This document shows positions 1 through 10,353 of a stretch of DNA of 37,596 bases, in pieces (the stretch's first letter is position 1; every line of letters begins with the position of its first letter). The position numbers and the translations under genes are program-made. Location: contig BNBP01000071.1 in NCBI GenBank assembly GCA_014656015.1, forward strand, positions 1 through 37,596, in the 5' to 3' direction. The notes beneath the pieces were generated by a model, which worked only from the letters and a program-made list of their open reading frames with translations, searched no databases and was not told where the DNA came from. Origin of the DNA: Streptomyces griseoaurantiacus (GTDB lineage Bacteria > Actinomycetota > Actinomycetes > Streptomycetales > Streptomycetaceae).

Positions 1-335
1 CCCAGGCGCTCGACGCCCTGGGCGAGTCCCGGGCCGCCGCCGACGCGCACGCCGTCGCCCTCGCCACCCCCTGCGGGCCGGCCGCCGTGCGCGCGGCCGC
101 CCGCGCCGTCCTGGACGAGGCCGCCCGTACGGACCCGCCGCTCGTCCTGGACTACCTGGCCCTCGTCGACCCGGCCGACTTCACCGAGGTGCCGGACGAC
201 TTCACCGGCGAGGCCGTCCTCGCCGTCGCCGCCCGGGTCGGCGCCACCCGGCTGATCGACAACCTCCCCCTCACCTTCCAGGCCCCCGCCCCCGAAGCGG
301 CCGCCGACCCCGACAACCGCGGAGCCGCCTCGTGA
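1..335 (+). CDS. panC: Pantoate--beta-alanine ligase, C-terminal end (5' truncated by window)
   Basis: The reading frame is open from base 3 at the window edge to a TGA at 333-335, so only the last ~110 residues are present. PanC condenses pantoate and beta-alanine with ATP to make pantothenate in the cytoplasm. The visible part carries the family's C-terminal signature: LDYLALVDPADF, then GEAVLAVAARVGATRLIDN, the conserved end of the beta-alanine-binding domain. The last ~17 residues (Ala/Pro-rich) are an unconserved tail. Its stop overlaps the nadB GTG start by 4 nt (GTGA), which indicates translational coupling in a panC-nadB-nadC-coaX cofactor operon. The catalytic N-terminal half lies outside the window and cannot be judged. 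Confidence 0.9.
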   Translation, partial: QALDALGESRAAADAHAVALATPCGPAAVRAAARAVLDEAARTDPPLVLDYLALVDPADFTEVPDDFTGEAVLAVAARVGATRLIDNLPLTFQAPAPEAAADPDNRGAAS

Positions 336-2110
336 GCAGCACAGGCACCAGCGCCGGCAGCACAGGCACCGGCATAAGACTGCACGCCCCCGCCCCCGGC
401 TGGGCCCTCACCGCCGACGTCGTGGTCGTCGGTTCCGGCGTCGCCGGACTGACCGCGGCCCTGCGCTGCGAGGCGGCCGGCCTGGACACCGTCGTCGTCA
501 CCAAGGCCCGCCTCGACGACGGCTCCACCCGCTGGGCGCAGGGCGGCATCGCCGCGGCCCTCGGCGAGGGCGACACCCCCGAGCAGCACCTGGACGACAC
601 CCTCGTCGCCGGCGCCGGGCTGTGCGACGAGGAGGCGGTACGGATCCTCGTCACCGAGGGCCCGGACGCCGTACGGCGGCTGATCGGGACCGGGGCGCAC
701 TTCGACGAGTCCGAGCGCGGCGGCCTGGCGCTGACCCGCGAGGGCGGCCACCACCGGCGCCGCATCGCGCACGCGGGCGGCGACGCGACCGGGGCCGAGA
801 TCTCCCGGGCGCTGGTCGAGGCGGTGCGCGCCCGCGGGCTGCGCACGGTCGAGAACGCGCTCGTCCTGGACCTGCTGACCGACGAGGAGGGCCGCACCGC
901 CGGCGTCACCCTGCACGTGATGGGGGAGGGCCAGCACGACGGAGTCGGCGCCGTCCACGCGCCCGCGGTCGTCCTCGCCACCGGCGGCATGGGCCAGGTC
1001 TTCTCCGCCACCACCAACCCGCCCGTGTCGACGGGCGACGGCGTCGCCCTCGCGCTCCGGGCCGGCGCCGAGGTCTCCGACCTGGAGTTCGTCCAGTTCC
1101 ACCCGACCGTGCTGTTCCTCGGCGCGGGCGCCGAGGGCCAGCAGCCGCTGGTCTCCGAGGCGGTGCGCGGCGAGGGCGCCCACCTGGTCGACGCCCAGGG
1201 CACGCGTTTCATGGTGGGCCAGCACGAGCTGGCCGAGCTCGCGCCCCGGGACATCGTCGCCAAGGGCATCACGCGGCGGATGCGGGAGCAGGGCGCCGAC
1301 CACATGTACCTGGACGCCCGGCACTTCGGCGCCGACATGTGGGAGCGGCGCTTCCCCACCATCCTCGCCGCCTGCCGCGCCCACGGCATCGACCCGGTCA
1401 CCGAGCCGGTCCCGGTCGCCCCGGCCGCCCACTACGCCTCCGGCGGGGTGCGCACCGACCGCCACGGCCGGACCACCGTGCCCGGCCTGTACGCCTGCGG
1501 CGAGGTGGCCTGCACCGGCGTGCACGGCGCCAACCGGCTCGCCTCCAACTCCCTCCTGGAAGGCCTCGTCTACGCCGAGCGGATCGCCGCCGACATCGCG
1601 GCGGGCCGGGAGGCCGGGGACACGGGCGGGCTCCCCGTCCGCGTGCCCGCGCCGGTGTCCGCGCGCCCCGGACACCCGCTGCTGCCCCCCGAGGCCCGCC
1701 TCACCCTCCAGCGGATCATGACCGAGGGCGCGGGCGTGCTGCGCTCCGCCGCCTCCCTGCGGACGGCCACCGAACGGCTCGAACGGCTGCGGACCGAGGC
1801 CCTCACCGCGTTCGAGGAGCACGGCAAGACGGCCGAGCCCGGCGTCGACACCTGGGAGGCCACCAACCTGCTGTGCGTGGCCCGCGCCCTGGTCGCCGCC
1901 GCGCTGCTGCGCGAGGAGACCCGCGGCTGCCACTGGCGCGAGGACCACGCCGAGCGCGACGACACCGCCTGGCGGCGCCATGTCGTCGTCACCCTGACCC
2001 CCGGCCGGACCCTCGCCGTCCGCACCACCGACACCGCGGACTTCCCGCCGACCCTCGGCCCCGCCCGGGCCGCCGGAAGCCCCGTGACCCCCGAGCCCCA
2101 GGAGCAGTGA
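332..2110 (+). CDS. nadB: L-aspartate oxidase
   Basis: This is the FAD enzyme that oxidises L-aspartate to iminoaspartate, the first step of de novo NAD synthesis, feeding quinolinate synthase (NadA, not in this window). At 592 aa it is slightly longer than the usual ~540. It has the N-terminal dinucleotide-binding motif VVVGSGVAGL (residues ~31-40), the substrate/FAD stretch STRWAQGGIAAALG (~68-81), a fumarate reductase-like core (EFVQFHPTVLF), the C-terminal FAD motif HGANRLASNSLLEGLVYAER, and a helical C-terminal domain. The GTG start overlaps the panC stop. The first ~22 residues are a Ser/Thr/Gly extension containing a near-duplicated STGT unit and are probably not essential. The family call is secure. 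Confidence 0.96.
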   Translation: MSSTGTSAGSTGTGIRLHAPAPGWALTADVVVVGSGVAGLTAALRCEAAGLDTVVVTKARLDDGSTRWAQGGIAAALGEGDTPEQHLDDTLVAGAGLCDEEAVRILVTEGPDAVRRLIGTGAHFDESERGGLALTREGGHHRRRIAHAGGDATGAEISRALVEAVRARGLRTVENALVLDLLTDEEGRTAGVTLHVMGEGQHDGVGAVHAPAVVLATGGMGQVFSATTNPPVSTGDGVALALRAGAEVSDLEFVQFHPTVLFLGAGAEGQQPLVSEAVRGEGAHLVDAQGTRFMVGQHELAELAPRDIVAKGITRRMREQGADHMYLDARHFGADMWERRFPTILAACRAHGIDPVTEPVPVAPAAHYASGGVRTDRHGRTTVPGLYACGEVACTGVHGANRLASNSLLEGLVYAERIAADIAAGREAGDTGGLPVRVPAPVSARPGHPLLPPEARLTLQRIMTEGAGVLRSAASLRTATERLERLRTEALTAFEEHGKTAEPGVDTWEATNLLCVARALVAAALLREETRGCHWREDHAERDDTAWRRHVVVTLTPGRTLAVRTTDTADFPPTLGPARAAGSPVTPEPQEQ

Positions 2111-2115
2111 CCGAC

Positions 2116-3141
2116 GTGAGCGCCACCCCCGACACCCCCGGCATCCCCGCCGGTGCCTCCGAACTGCCCCTCGCCGGCGGCGGCTGCGGCGCCGGCTGCG
2201 CCTGCGGCGCGGACGACGCGCACGGAGAGCAGGGCGAGCACGAGTACGCCGAGTGCGGGCTCGACCCCGCGCTGGCCCAGCTCCTGACCGACGCGGGCCT
2301 CGACCCCGTCGAGGTCGAGGACCTCGCGCACCTCGCCGTCATGGAGGACCTCGACGGCGGCGTGGACGTCACCACGGTGGCGACCATCCCCGAGGACGAC
2401 CGCGCCACCGGCGACTTCACCGCCCGCGAGGACGGCGTCGTGGCCGGCCTGCGGGTCGCCGAGGCCGTCCTGTCCGTCGTCTGCACCGACGAGTTCGAGG
2501 TGGAGCGGCACGTCGAGGACGGCGACCGGGTGAGCGCCGGGCAGAAGCTGCTCACCGTCACCACCCGCACCCGCGACCTGCTGACCGCCGAGCGCAGCGC
2601 GCTCAACCTGCTGTGCCGGCTCTCGGGCATCGCGAGCGCCACGCGCGCGTGGGCGGACGCGCTGGAGGGTACGAAGACCCGCGTGCGCGACACCCGTAAG
2701 ACCACACCGGGGCTGCGGTCCCTGGAGAAGTTCGCCGTCCGCTGCGGCGGCGGCGTCAACCACCGGATGTCCCTGTCGGACGCGGCCCTGGTGAAGGACA
2801 ACCACGTGGTCGCCGCGGGCGGCGTCGCCCAGGCCTTCCGGGCCGTGCGCGAGACGTTCCCCGAGGTCCCCATCGAGGTCGAGGTCGACACCCTGCACCA
2901 GCTCCGCGAGGTCGTGGACGCGGGCGCCGACCTCATCCTGCTGGACAACTTCACCCCCGAGGAGTGCGCCGAGGCGGTCGGCATCGTCCGGGGGCGCGCC
3001 CTCCTGGAGGCCTCCGGCCGGCTCACCCTGGGCAACGCCAAGGCCTACGCGGAGACCGGCGTGGACTTCCTGGCGGTGGGCGCGCTCACGCACTCCTCGC
3101 CGATCCTCGACATCGGCCTGGACCTGCGAGCGGCGGAGTAA
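2116..3141 (+). CDS. nadC: Nicotinate-nucleotide pyrophosphorylase (quinolinate phosphoribosyltransferase)
   Basis: NadC converts quinolinate and PRPP to nicotinate mononucleotide, CO2 and PPi. The core has LTAERSALNLLCRLSGIA, the basic loop TRVRDTRKTTPGLR, KFAVRCGGGVNHR, LVKDNHV, IEVEVDTL, LILLDNF and the C-terminal TGVDFLAVGALTHSSPILDIGLD barrel strands. Two in-frame GTG starts exist: 2107, overlapping the nadB stop, and 2116. AGGAG at 2100-2104 lies only 2 nt before the first but 11 nt before the second, so 2116 (341 aa) is preferred. A ~45-residue N-terminal extension rich in Gly, Cys and acidic residues (four Cys in GGGCGAGCACGADD plus one in YAECGLD) precedes the catalytic part and is not standard for NadC. 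Confidence 0.94.
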   Translation: MSATPDTPGIPAGASELPLAGGGCGAGCACGADDAHGEQGEHEYAECGLDPALAQLLTDAGLDPVEVEDLAHLAVMEDLDGGVDVTTVATIPEDDRATGDFTAREDGVVAGLRVAEAVLSVVCTDEFEVERHVEDGDRVSAGQKLLTVTTRTRDLLTAERSALNLLCRLSGIASATRAWADALEGTKTRVRDTRKTTPGLRSLEKFAVRCGGGVNHRMSLSDAALVKDNHVVAAGGVAQAFRAVRETFPEVPIEVEVDTLHQLREVVDAGADLILLDNFTPEECAEAVGIVRGRALLEASGRLTLGNAKAYAETGVDFLAVGALTHSSPILDIGLDLRAAE

Positions 3142-3161
3142 GGGAACAGGTTTTCGACGCC

Positions 3162-3959
<798 letters not shown>

Positions 3960-3960
3960 C

Positions 3961-3988
3961 GGGAGGGCGCCCTGCGCGGCGCCTTCCC
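3961..3988 (+). terminator. Hairpin terminator after coaX
   Basis: An inverted repeat with 11-nt arms (3961-3971 and 3978-3988, one G-T pair) and a 6-nt loop starts 1 nt after the coaX stop codon. There is no clean T-tract, which is common for Streptomyces terminators. It would end the panC-coaX transcript. Confidence 0.6.
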
Positions 3989-4060
3989 TCCATGCGGGCC
4001 ACGGCACGCCAGACGCCTCCCTTCTGCCCGTTTTGTCTGATGAGCGCGTACGGTCACCTC

Positions 4061-4690
4061 ATGCCCACGCCACACGGTCACCGCGGCATGGCGTTCGGCG
4101 CGGAGGAGCTGCGCGTGCTCCGCCGCGTCCTAGCCCTCGCCCTCCACTCCCGCCCCCTCCCCGCCGAGGACCTGCACGACTGCCGCCGCCTCGCCGCGTC
4201 CCTCGACGAGGCGAGCCGGGAGGCCGCCCGGCAGCGCGCCCACCTCCTCGCCGACCTCGCCCGCCACCGCGCCGCCCTCCCCGCCACGGCCGCCGCCTAC
4301 CTCGACCTCCTCCAGGAGGCCCTGCGGGCCGGCCACCGCCCCTGCCGCGAGGACCTCGCCGCGCTCGGCGCGCTGAGCGGCAACCCCCTCGCCGCCACCC
4401 TCCTGGCCCGCTGCCGGTTCCCCGCCGCCCGCGCCGCCGGGGACGACGAGCCCGCGCCGGAGGAACGCCCGGGGCCCGGGAAACCCGCTCCCGGCGAGCC
4501 GGCCCCGGACAAGCCCGGCCCCGTCCGGACGCCTCCTCCGCCGCCGCCCGCGCCGCCCGGCCCGGCCCGTGAGCCCGGGAAGACCCCCCGCCCGCAGCGC
4601 CCCGTCCCCACCCCGGGCGAGGTCTTCCCGCCGAAGCGCAAGCCCGCCCCGCCGCCCTCGGGGCGGCGCGCCTGGGTACTCGCCGGCTGA
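4061..4690 (+). CDS. Conserved hypothetical protein with Pro-rich C-terminal half
   Basis: I do not recognise a functional family. The product (209 aa from the ATG at 4061) has an N-terminal helical part of ~125 residues rich in Ala/Leu/Arg (for example AEELRVLRRVLALALH and LAASLDEASREAARQRAHLLADLARHRAAL). A disordered half rich in Pro, Gly, Lys and Glu with a run of seven prolines follows, ending in a basic PPKRKP segment. No signal peptide or membrane helix is seen. An alternative in-frame ATG at 4040 would add seven residues. Third-position GC is very high, as in real Streptomyces genes, and the repeated regular helices argue for coding. It sits alone between the coaX hairpin and a small membrane-protein gene. 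Confidence 0.7.
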   Translation: MPTPHGHRGMAFGAEELRVLRRVLALALHSRPLPAEDLHDCRRLAASLDEASREAARQRAHLLADLARHRAALPATAAAYLDLLQEALRAGHRPCREDLAALGALSGNPLAATLLARCRFPAARAAGDDEPAPEERPGPGKPAPGEPAPDKPGPVRTPPPPPPAPPGPAREPGKTPRPQRPVPTPGEVFPPKRKPAPPPSGRRAWVLAG

Positions 4691-4736
4691 CCGCACCCGC
4701 CCGGGGCCGCCCGGCCCCCGGGGCTACCCTGGAGCC

Positions 4737-4916
4737 ATGGACTACCTCTCCGCGCTCGTGCCCCCCATCGTGATGGCGGTCTTCTTCATCGGTGTGATCG
4801 TCACGATCGTCAAGAGCCAGGGCGGCGCCAACAAGTACAAGGAGGACGCGGTCGTCGACGCCGCGCTCGCGCGCGCAGAGCGCGCGCCCTCCGCCGAGAA
4901 GGCCGAGGGCGCCTGA
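4737..4916 (+). CDS. Small single-pass membrane protein (59 aa)
   Basis: The short ORF encodes one hydrophobic helix near the N terminus (residues ~8-24, PPIVMAVFFIGVIVTIV) followed by a charged tail rich in Lys, Glu and Ala. A -10-like TACCCT at 4725-4730 lies 6 nt before the ATG, so the mRNA is probably leaderless. A strong intrinsic terminator follows 14 nt after the stop, making it a self-contained single-gene unit. The function is unknown. Small proteins of this form are conserved in streptomycetes as far as I recall. The longer in-frame ORF starting upstream at 4569 was rejected because it would run through the preceding gene's coding region. Confidence 0.75.
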   Translation: MDYLSALVPPIVMAVFFIGVIVTIVKSQGGANKYKEDAVVDAALARAERAPSAEKAEGA

Positions 4917-4930
4917 CCCTCCCGCGTCAC

Positions 4931-4977
4931 AGGGCGTACGACTCGAAGCTCACCCTTTCGAGTCGCGCGCCCTTTTT
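4931..4977 (+). terminator. Intrinsic terminator with T-tract
   Basis: An inner 9-bp stem (CGACTCGAA with TTCGAGTCG) is extended by a second 6-bp stem (AGGGCG 4931-4936 with CGCCCT 4968-4973) across a 2-nt mismatch. It is followed directly by TTTTT. This is one of the few textbook factor-independent terminators in the window. It separates the 59-aa gene from the BlaI-like regulator. Confidence 0.85.
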
Positions 4978-5036
4978 GTCGTGATTGCTAGCGTTTTTGG
5001 TGGGATTGCGGCGGAACTCCCACTAGGGTTCGGCGT

Positions 5037-5543
5037 GTGCCTCGTCCCTTGGGAGAACTCGAAGACGCCGTCATGACACGGGTGTGGAAGTGGAACCGCC
5101 CGGTGACGGTCCGGGAAGTTCTGGAAGATCTCCAGCAGGAACGGTCCATCGCCTACACCACGGTGATGACCGTTTTGGACAATCTCCATCAGAAGGGCTG
5201 GGTGCGCCGTGAGGCGGAAGGCCGGGCCTATCGATATGAGGCGGTCTCCACCCGTGCCGCCTACGCCGCCGCGCTGATGAACGAGGCGTGGTCGCAGAGC
5301 GACAACCCGGCGGCCGCCCTGGTCGCGTTCTTCGGGATGATGAGCGAGGAACAGCGGCAGGCCCTCCAGGACGCCGTCCGCATCGCCCAGGGGCCGCGCA
5401 GCCGGGAATCCGAATCGCCGCCCTCTTCCGAAACAGCGGATTCGCCGCCACCCGATCGAAGCGCCCCCGAGAGCGCCGGGGAGAGGGCCGGCGAGAGCCC
5501 CGACGAGAGACCCGGCGCCGGACGTCCCGACGGCGGGCGATAA
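5037..5543 (+). CDS. BlaI/MecI/CopY-family transcriptional regulator
   Basis: The product is a 168-residue winged-helix repressor. The N-terminal ~80 residues carry the family pattern: LGELEDAVMTRVWKWNRPVTVREVLEDL, then the recognition helix segment AYTTVMTVLDNLHQKGWVRRE and the wing RAYRYEAV. The C-terminal half holds the dimerisation helices and then a disordered tail rich in Ser, Glu and Pro (after ~residue 125). The GTG start at 5037 is supported by TAGGGT at 5024-5029, 7 nt upstream, pointing to a leaderless transcript. No BlaR1/MecR1-type M56 sensor peptidase is adjacent, so its signal is unclear. The gene ends 9 nt before the acetyltransferase start, although that gene has its own -10. 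Confidence 0.9.
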   Translation: MPRPLGELEDAVMTRVWKWNRPVTVREVLEDLQQERSIAYTTVMTVLDNLHQKGWVRREAEGRAYRYEAVSTRAAYAAALMNEAWSQSDNPAAALVAFFGMMSEEQRQALQDAVRIAQGPRSRESESPPSSETADSPPPDRSAPESAGERAGESPDERPGAGRPDGGR

Positions 5544-5552
5544 CGTCCGTTC

Positions 5553-6095
5553 ATGCCACCGAAGAGCCCAGGAAGCCCCGAAGGGGCTGTTAAAGCCGTC
5601 ACCGTCCGCAGGGCGAGGACCAGTGATGTCCCGGCGGTGCGCCGACTCCTCGACTCCTACGTACGGCGCGGCATCCTGCTCGACAAAGCGACCGTCACGC
5701 TTTACGAGGACATCCAGGAGTTCTGGGTCGCGGAACGCGACGACAACGCCGAGGTCGTCGGCTGCGGCGCACTGCACGTGATGTGGGAAGACCTCGCGGA
5801 AGTGCGCACCCTCGCGGTCGGCCCGCAGGCCCGCGGCCTCGGCGTGGGCCATCAGTTGCTGCAGAAGTTGCTGCAGACCGCGCGCTGGCTCGGTGTGCGC
5901 CGCGTTTTCTGTCTGACCTTCGAGGTGGAGTTCTTCGGCAGGCACGGCTTCGTCGAGATCGGCGAGACACCCGTCGACTCCGATGTCTACGCCGAGCTGT
6001 CGCGTTCCTATGACGAGGGCGTCGCGGAGTTCCTCGGTCTCGAACGAGTGAAACCGAACACCTTGGGCAACAGCCGGATGCTTCTGCATCTGTGA
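5553..6095 (+). CDS. Amino-acid N-acetyltransferase (GNAT; ArgA-like)
   Basis: The 180-residue protein is a GNAT-fold acetyltransferase closely resembling, from memory, mycobacterial Rv2747 (L-glutamate alpha-N-acetyltransferase, the first step of arginine synthesis). Shared features are VRRARTSDVPAVRRLLDSY at the N terminus, VTLYEDIQEFWVAE, VVGCGALHVMWEDLAEVRT, the acetyl-CoA pyrophosphate loop PQARGLGVG, LTFEVEFFGRHGF, and the C-terminal KPNTLGNSRMLL. The ATG at 5553 is preceded by TAACGT at 5541-5546 with 6 nt between, so it is probably leaderless. A small hairpin (CCCC-GAA-GGGG) lies in the first codons. In streptomycetes ArgJ can also make N-acetylglutamate, so the role here may be auxiliary. 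Confidence 0.9.
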   Translation: MPPKSPGSPEGAVKAVTVRRARTSDVPAVRRLLDSYVRRGILLDKATVTLYEDIQEFWVAERDDNAEVVGCGALHVMWEDLAEVRTLAVGPQARGLGVGHQLLQKLLQTARWLGVRRVFCLTFEVEFFGRHGFVEIGETPVDSDVYAELSRSYDEGVAEFLGLERVKPNTLGNSRMLLHL

Positions 6096-6240
6096 TCGCT
6101 CTCCGGGTTCTTCCGGTTACGCGCTTCCGCACCCCGGCGCCTTCCGTGCGATGCGGGCGCCCTATGTCCGATACGCGTGCGTTTCCGGTGCATCCGGAGG
6201 CGGTGACGTTCCCATGTCCCGCACCGGTTCCCGCCAAGGG

Positions 6241-6300
6241 TTTGTGTTTTTCCTTCAAAAGCGGTTTGCTTTCCGACGTACTGCAGTACTGCATATAACA
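6241..6300 (+). promoter_or_regulatory. AT-rich promoter/operator region of lsr2
   Basis: This 60-bp stretch is ~40% G+C, far below its surroundings. It contains T- and A-tracts (6241-6260), a perfect 12-bp palindrome GTACTGCAGTAC (6278-6289) that partly repeats as TACTGCAT (6287-6294), and a -10-like TATAAC at 6294-6299. A transcript from here would have a ~60-nt leader before the lsr2 GTG. Lsr2 prefers AT-rich DNA, so autoregulation is plausible but inferred. Confidence 0.55.
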
Positions 6301-6366
6301 GGGGCGCGAAACAGCGGCCGAGGCCGCGGACCCCCGACCCCATGGTTTTCGATGAAAGGAAATACA

Positions 6367-6705
6367 GTGGCACAGAAGGTTCAGGTCCTTCTTGTCGACG
6401 ACCTCGACGGCGGTGAGGCCGACGAGACCGTGACGTTCGCGCTCGACGGCAAGACGTACGAGATCGACCTCACGACAGCCAATGCCGACAAGCTCCGCGG
6501 ACTTCTCGACCCTTACGTCAAGGGCGGCCGCCGCACCGGGGGCCGTGCCTCCGGCGGACGCGGAAAGGCGCGCGCCGCGGCGTCCGGCGGCAGCCAGGAC
6601 ACCGCGCAGATCCGTGCCTGGGCGAAGGAGAACGGCTACGAGGTCAACGACCGCGGCCGCGTCCCGGCGACGATCCGCGAGGCCTACGAGAAGGCCAACG
6701 GCTGA
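6367..6705 (+). CDS. lsr2: Lsr2 nucleoid-associated silencer
   Basis: Lsr2 is the actinobacterial H-NS analogue that coats AT-rich, often horizontally acquired DNA and silences it. The 112-residue length matches the family. The N-terminal oligomerisation domain reads VQVLLVDDLDGGEADETVTF and KTYEIDLTTANADKLRG. A Gly/Arg/Ala linker follows (~55-75). The C-terminal DNA-binding domain (IRAWAKENGYEVNDRGRVPATIREAYEKANG) contains the RGR AT-hook-like motif. The GTG start at 6367 has AAAGGA 6 nt upstream and gives the expected MAQKVQVLL N terminus; the upstream ATG at 6352 would add five atypical residues. Its 3' end overlaps the convergent gene by 22 bp. Confidence 0.96.
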   Translation: MAQKVQVLLVDDLDGGEADETVTFALDGKTYEIDLTTANADKLRGLLDPYVKGGRRTGGRASGGRGKARAAASGGSQDTAQIRAWAKENGYEVNDRGRVPATIREAYEKANG

Positions 6706-7325
6706 GCGGCCGTCCGCCGCAGCCGGATCCGGTGGCATTCCGTGGCCACCGTCTCCACCAGTCGTACGAGACCGGGGGCGCCCCCACCGCCTCCCCACGC
6801 CGGCACGGCCGGCAAGGACGACTCCACCTCGCGTCCCGGTACGGGGGGCCGCAGCCAGACGGCGGCCCCCTGCGCGCCGGCGGCCGGGGCGGGGACCGGG
6901 AGCGGCGCCGTGATGCCGCCGCCCGCGCCCAGCGCGCGCAGGTCCAGGGGCAGTGAGCCCCACTCCAGCCACTCCAGCAGTCCCGGCAGTTCCTCCGCGG
7001 CGCCCGCGGCCACCAGCAGCCGCACGCGGTCCCCGTGCAGTGCCACCGGACAGGCGGGGTCCAGTCGCCGCAGGGCCGCCGCGCCCGCCGCGCGCGGGAC
7101 GTCCAGGACGTCGAACCGCAGCCCCGTGAGGAGCCGCACCGGCGGCCCCGCCGCCGTGGCCCAGCCCAGCTCGTCCTCGTACCACCGGCGCACCGCCTCG
7201 TCGGCGCTTCCCGCGGGGCCCGCAGTGTCCGCGGCGCCCGCGGCGCCCTCGTCGGGCAGCGGCCGGCGGGGGAGCGGGAGCGGGAGCGCGGCGGAGAGGG
7301 AGGCGGTGGCGGCGGTGGAGGCCAT
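6684..7325 (-). CDS. SCO3374-family hypothetical protein
   Basis: This 213-residue protein occupies the slot between lsr2 and clpC that, as I recall, holds SCO3374 in S. coelicolor. Visible conserved-looking blocks are WYEDELGWATAAGPPVRLLTGLRFDVLDVP, CPVALHGDRVRLLVAAGAAEELPGLL, LEWGSLPLDLRALGAGGGI, GAAVWLRPP and LVRLVETVATECHRIRLRR. The pattern of the W, GLRFD and WLRPP segments is reminiscent of the N-terminal fold of bifunctional DNA primase/polymerase proteins, but no catalytic acidic triad can be identified, so this is only a suggestion. The start is ATG at 7325; no good ribosome site is seen. The TAG stop lies inside lsr2, giving a 22-bp tail-to-tail overlap. Confidence 0.75.
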   Translation of the reverse strand: MASTAATASLSAALPLPLPRRPLPDEGAAGAADTAGPAGSADEAVRRWYEDELGWATAAGPPVRLLTGLRFDVLDVPRAAGAAALRRLDPACPVALHGDRVRLLVAAGAAEELPGLLEWLEWGSLPLDLRALGAGGGITAPLPVPAPAAGAQGAAVWLRPPVPGREVESSLPAVPAWGGGGGAPGLVRLVETVATECHRIRLRRTAAQPLAFS

Positions 7326-7755
7326 GCCCGGAGCAACAGCCGAGCGGCGCCGCGGGTTACGCTCGGTCGCGTGCCGCACACGTTCCGTACCCCTTCCGGC
7401 GTCCTCCCGGGCCTCGGGGCGGCGCAAGGTTGTTCGCCCGTAGCGGAGGGAACCGGTGTGCGCGGCATGGAGTGTCAGTCCCTGCGGGTAAGACATGCCT
7501 AGTGGGAGGGGGCGACGCGCGGAACGGGCCGCCCCACGTTCGCCATCGGCGTACTGGCGACTGGGGTAAGTGCCTGGCCTGCGGGAACATCGTCTCGCAC
7601 CATCGGGTTGTGGCAGATGTCGGCGTTCGGGGTCAGGAGGCCATCGACGGTGTCGGCAGTTGGAATGAGCGGTCCCCGCTTGCGGGACTAAGCTGCGGAA
7701 GGACAGGGAGGGGACAGCCCCCTTACTGCCTGACCGCTCTGAGGAGCGATTAACG
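7326..7755. other. 430-bp divergent intergenic region before clpC
   Basis: No convincing gene lies here. It holds the ClgR-type box at 7432-7445, ~310 bp before the clpC start. A bulged hairpin follows at 7672-7688 (GTCCCCGC with GCGGGAC), directly followed by a -10-like TAAGCT (7689-7694), and then the clpC ribosome-binding site GAGGAG at 7740-7745. A 107-aa ORF across 7430-7753 has no family features and is probably chance. The distance suggests at least one clpC promoter with a long leader. Confidence 0.5.
7432..7445 (+). promoter_or_regulatory. ClgR box upstream of clpC
   Basis: GTTCGC (7432-7437), five bases, then GCG (7443-7445) matches the published Streptomyces ClgR recognition pattern GTTCGC-N5-GCG. 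ClgR is a transcriptional activator of clpP1P2, clpC1 and lon, and is itself degraded by Clp. The box is the only exact match I noticed in this intergenic region and lies upstream of clpC as expected. Confidence 0.7.
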
Positions 7756-10281
<2,526 letters not shown>

Positions 10282-10309
10282 CTCTCCAGGGCTGCGGCCA
10301 CCGCGCACG

Positions 10310-10353
10310 AAGGGGCTGTCCCCGGGACTTCGGTCCTGGGGGCAGCCCCTTTT
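10310..10353 (+). terminator. Intrinsic terminator after clpC
   Basis: A long, nearly complete hairpin starts 28 nt after the clpC stop. Its arms are AAGGGGCTG(T)CCCCGGGAC and GTCC(T)GGGGGCAGCCCCTT, closed by a stable TTCG tetraloop and followed by TTTT. This is a strong factor-independent terminator. Confidence 0.85.

Noticed and set aside
622..3141. 839-codon ORF running through nadB into nadC
   Set aside because: Only the part from ~2116 is NadC; the upstream part is an Arg/Pro-rich out-of-frame shadow of nadB.
7430..7753. 107-codon plus-strand ORF between the SCO3374-like gene and clpC
   Set aside because: It covers the ClgR box and clpC leader, lacks Streptomyces codon bias and shows no motif.
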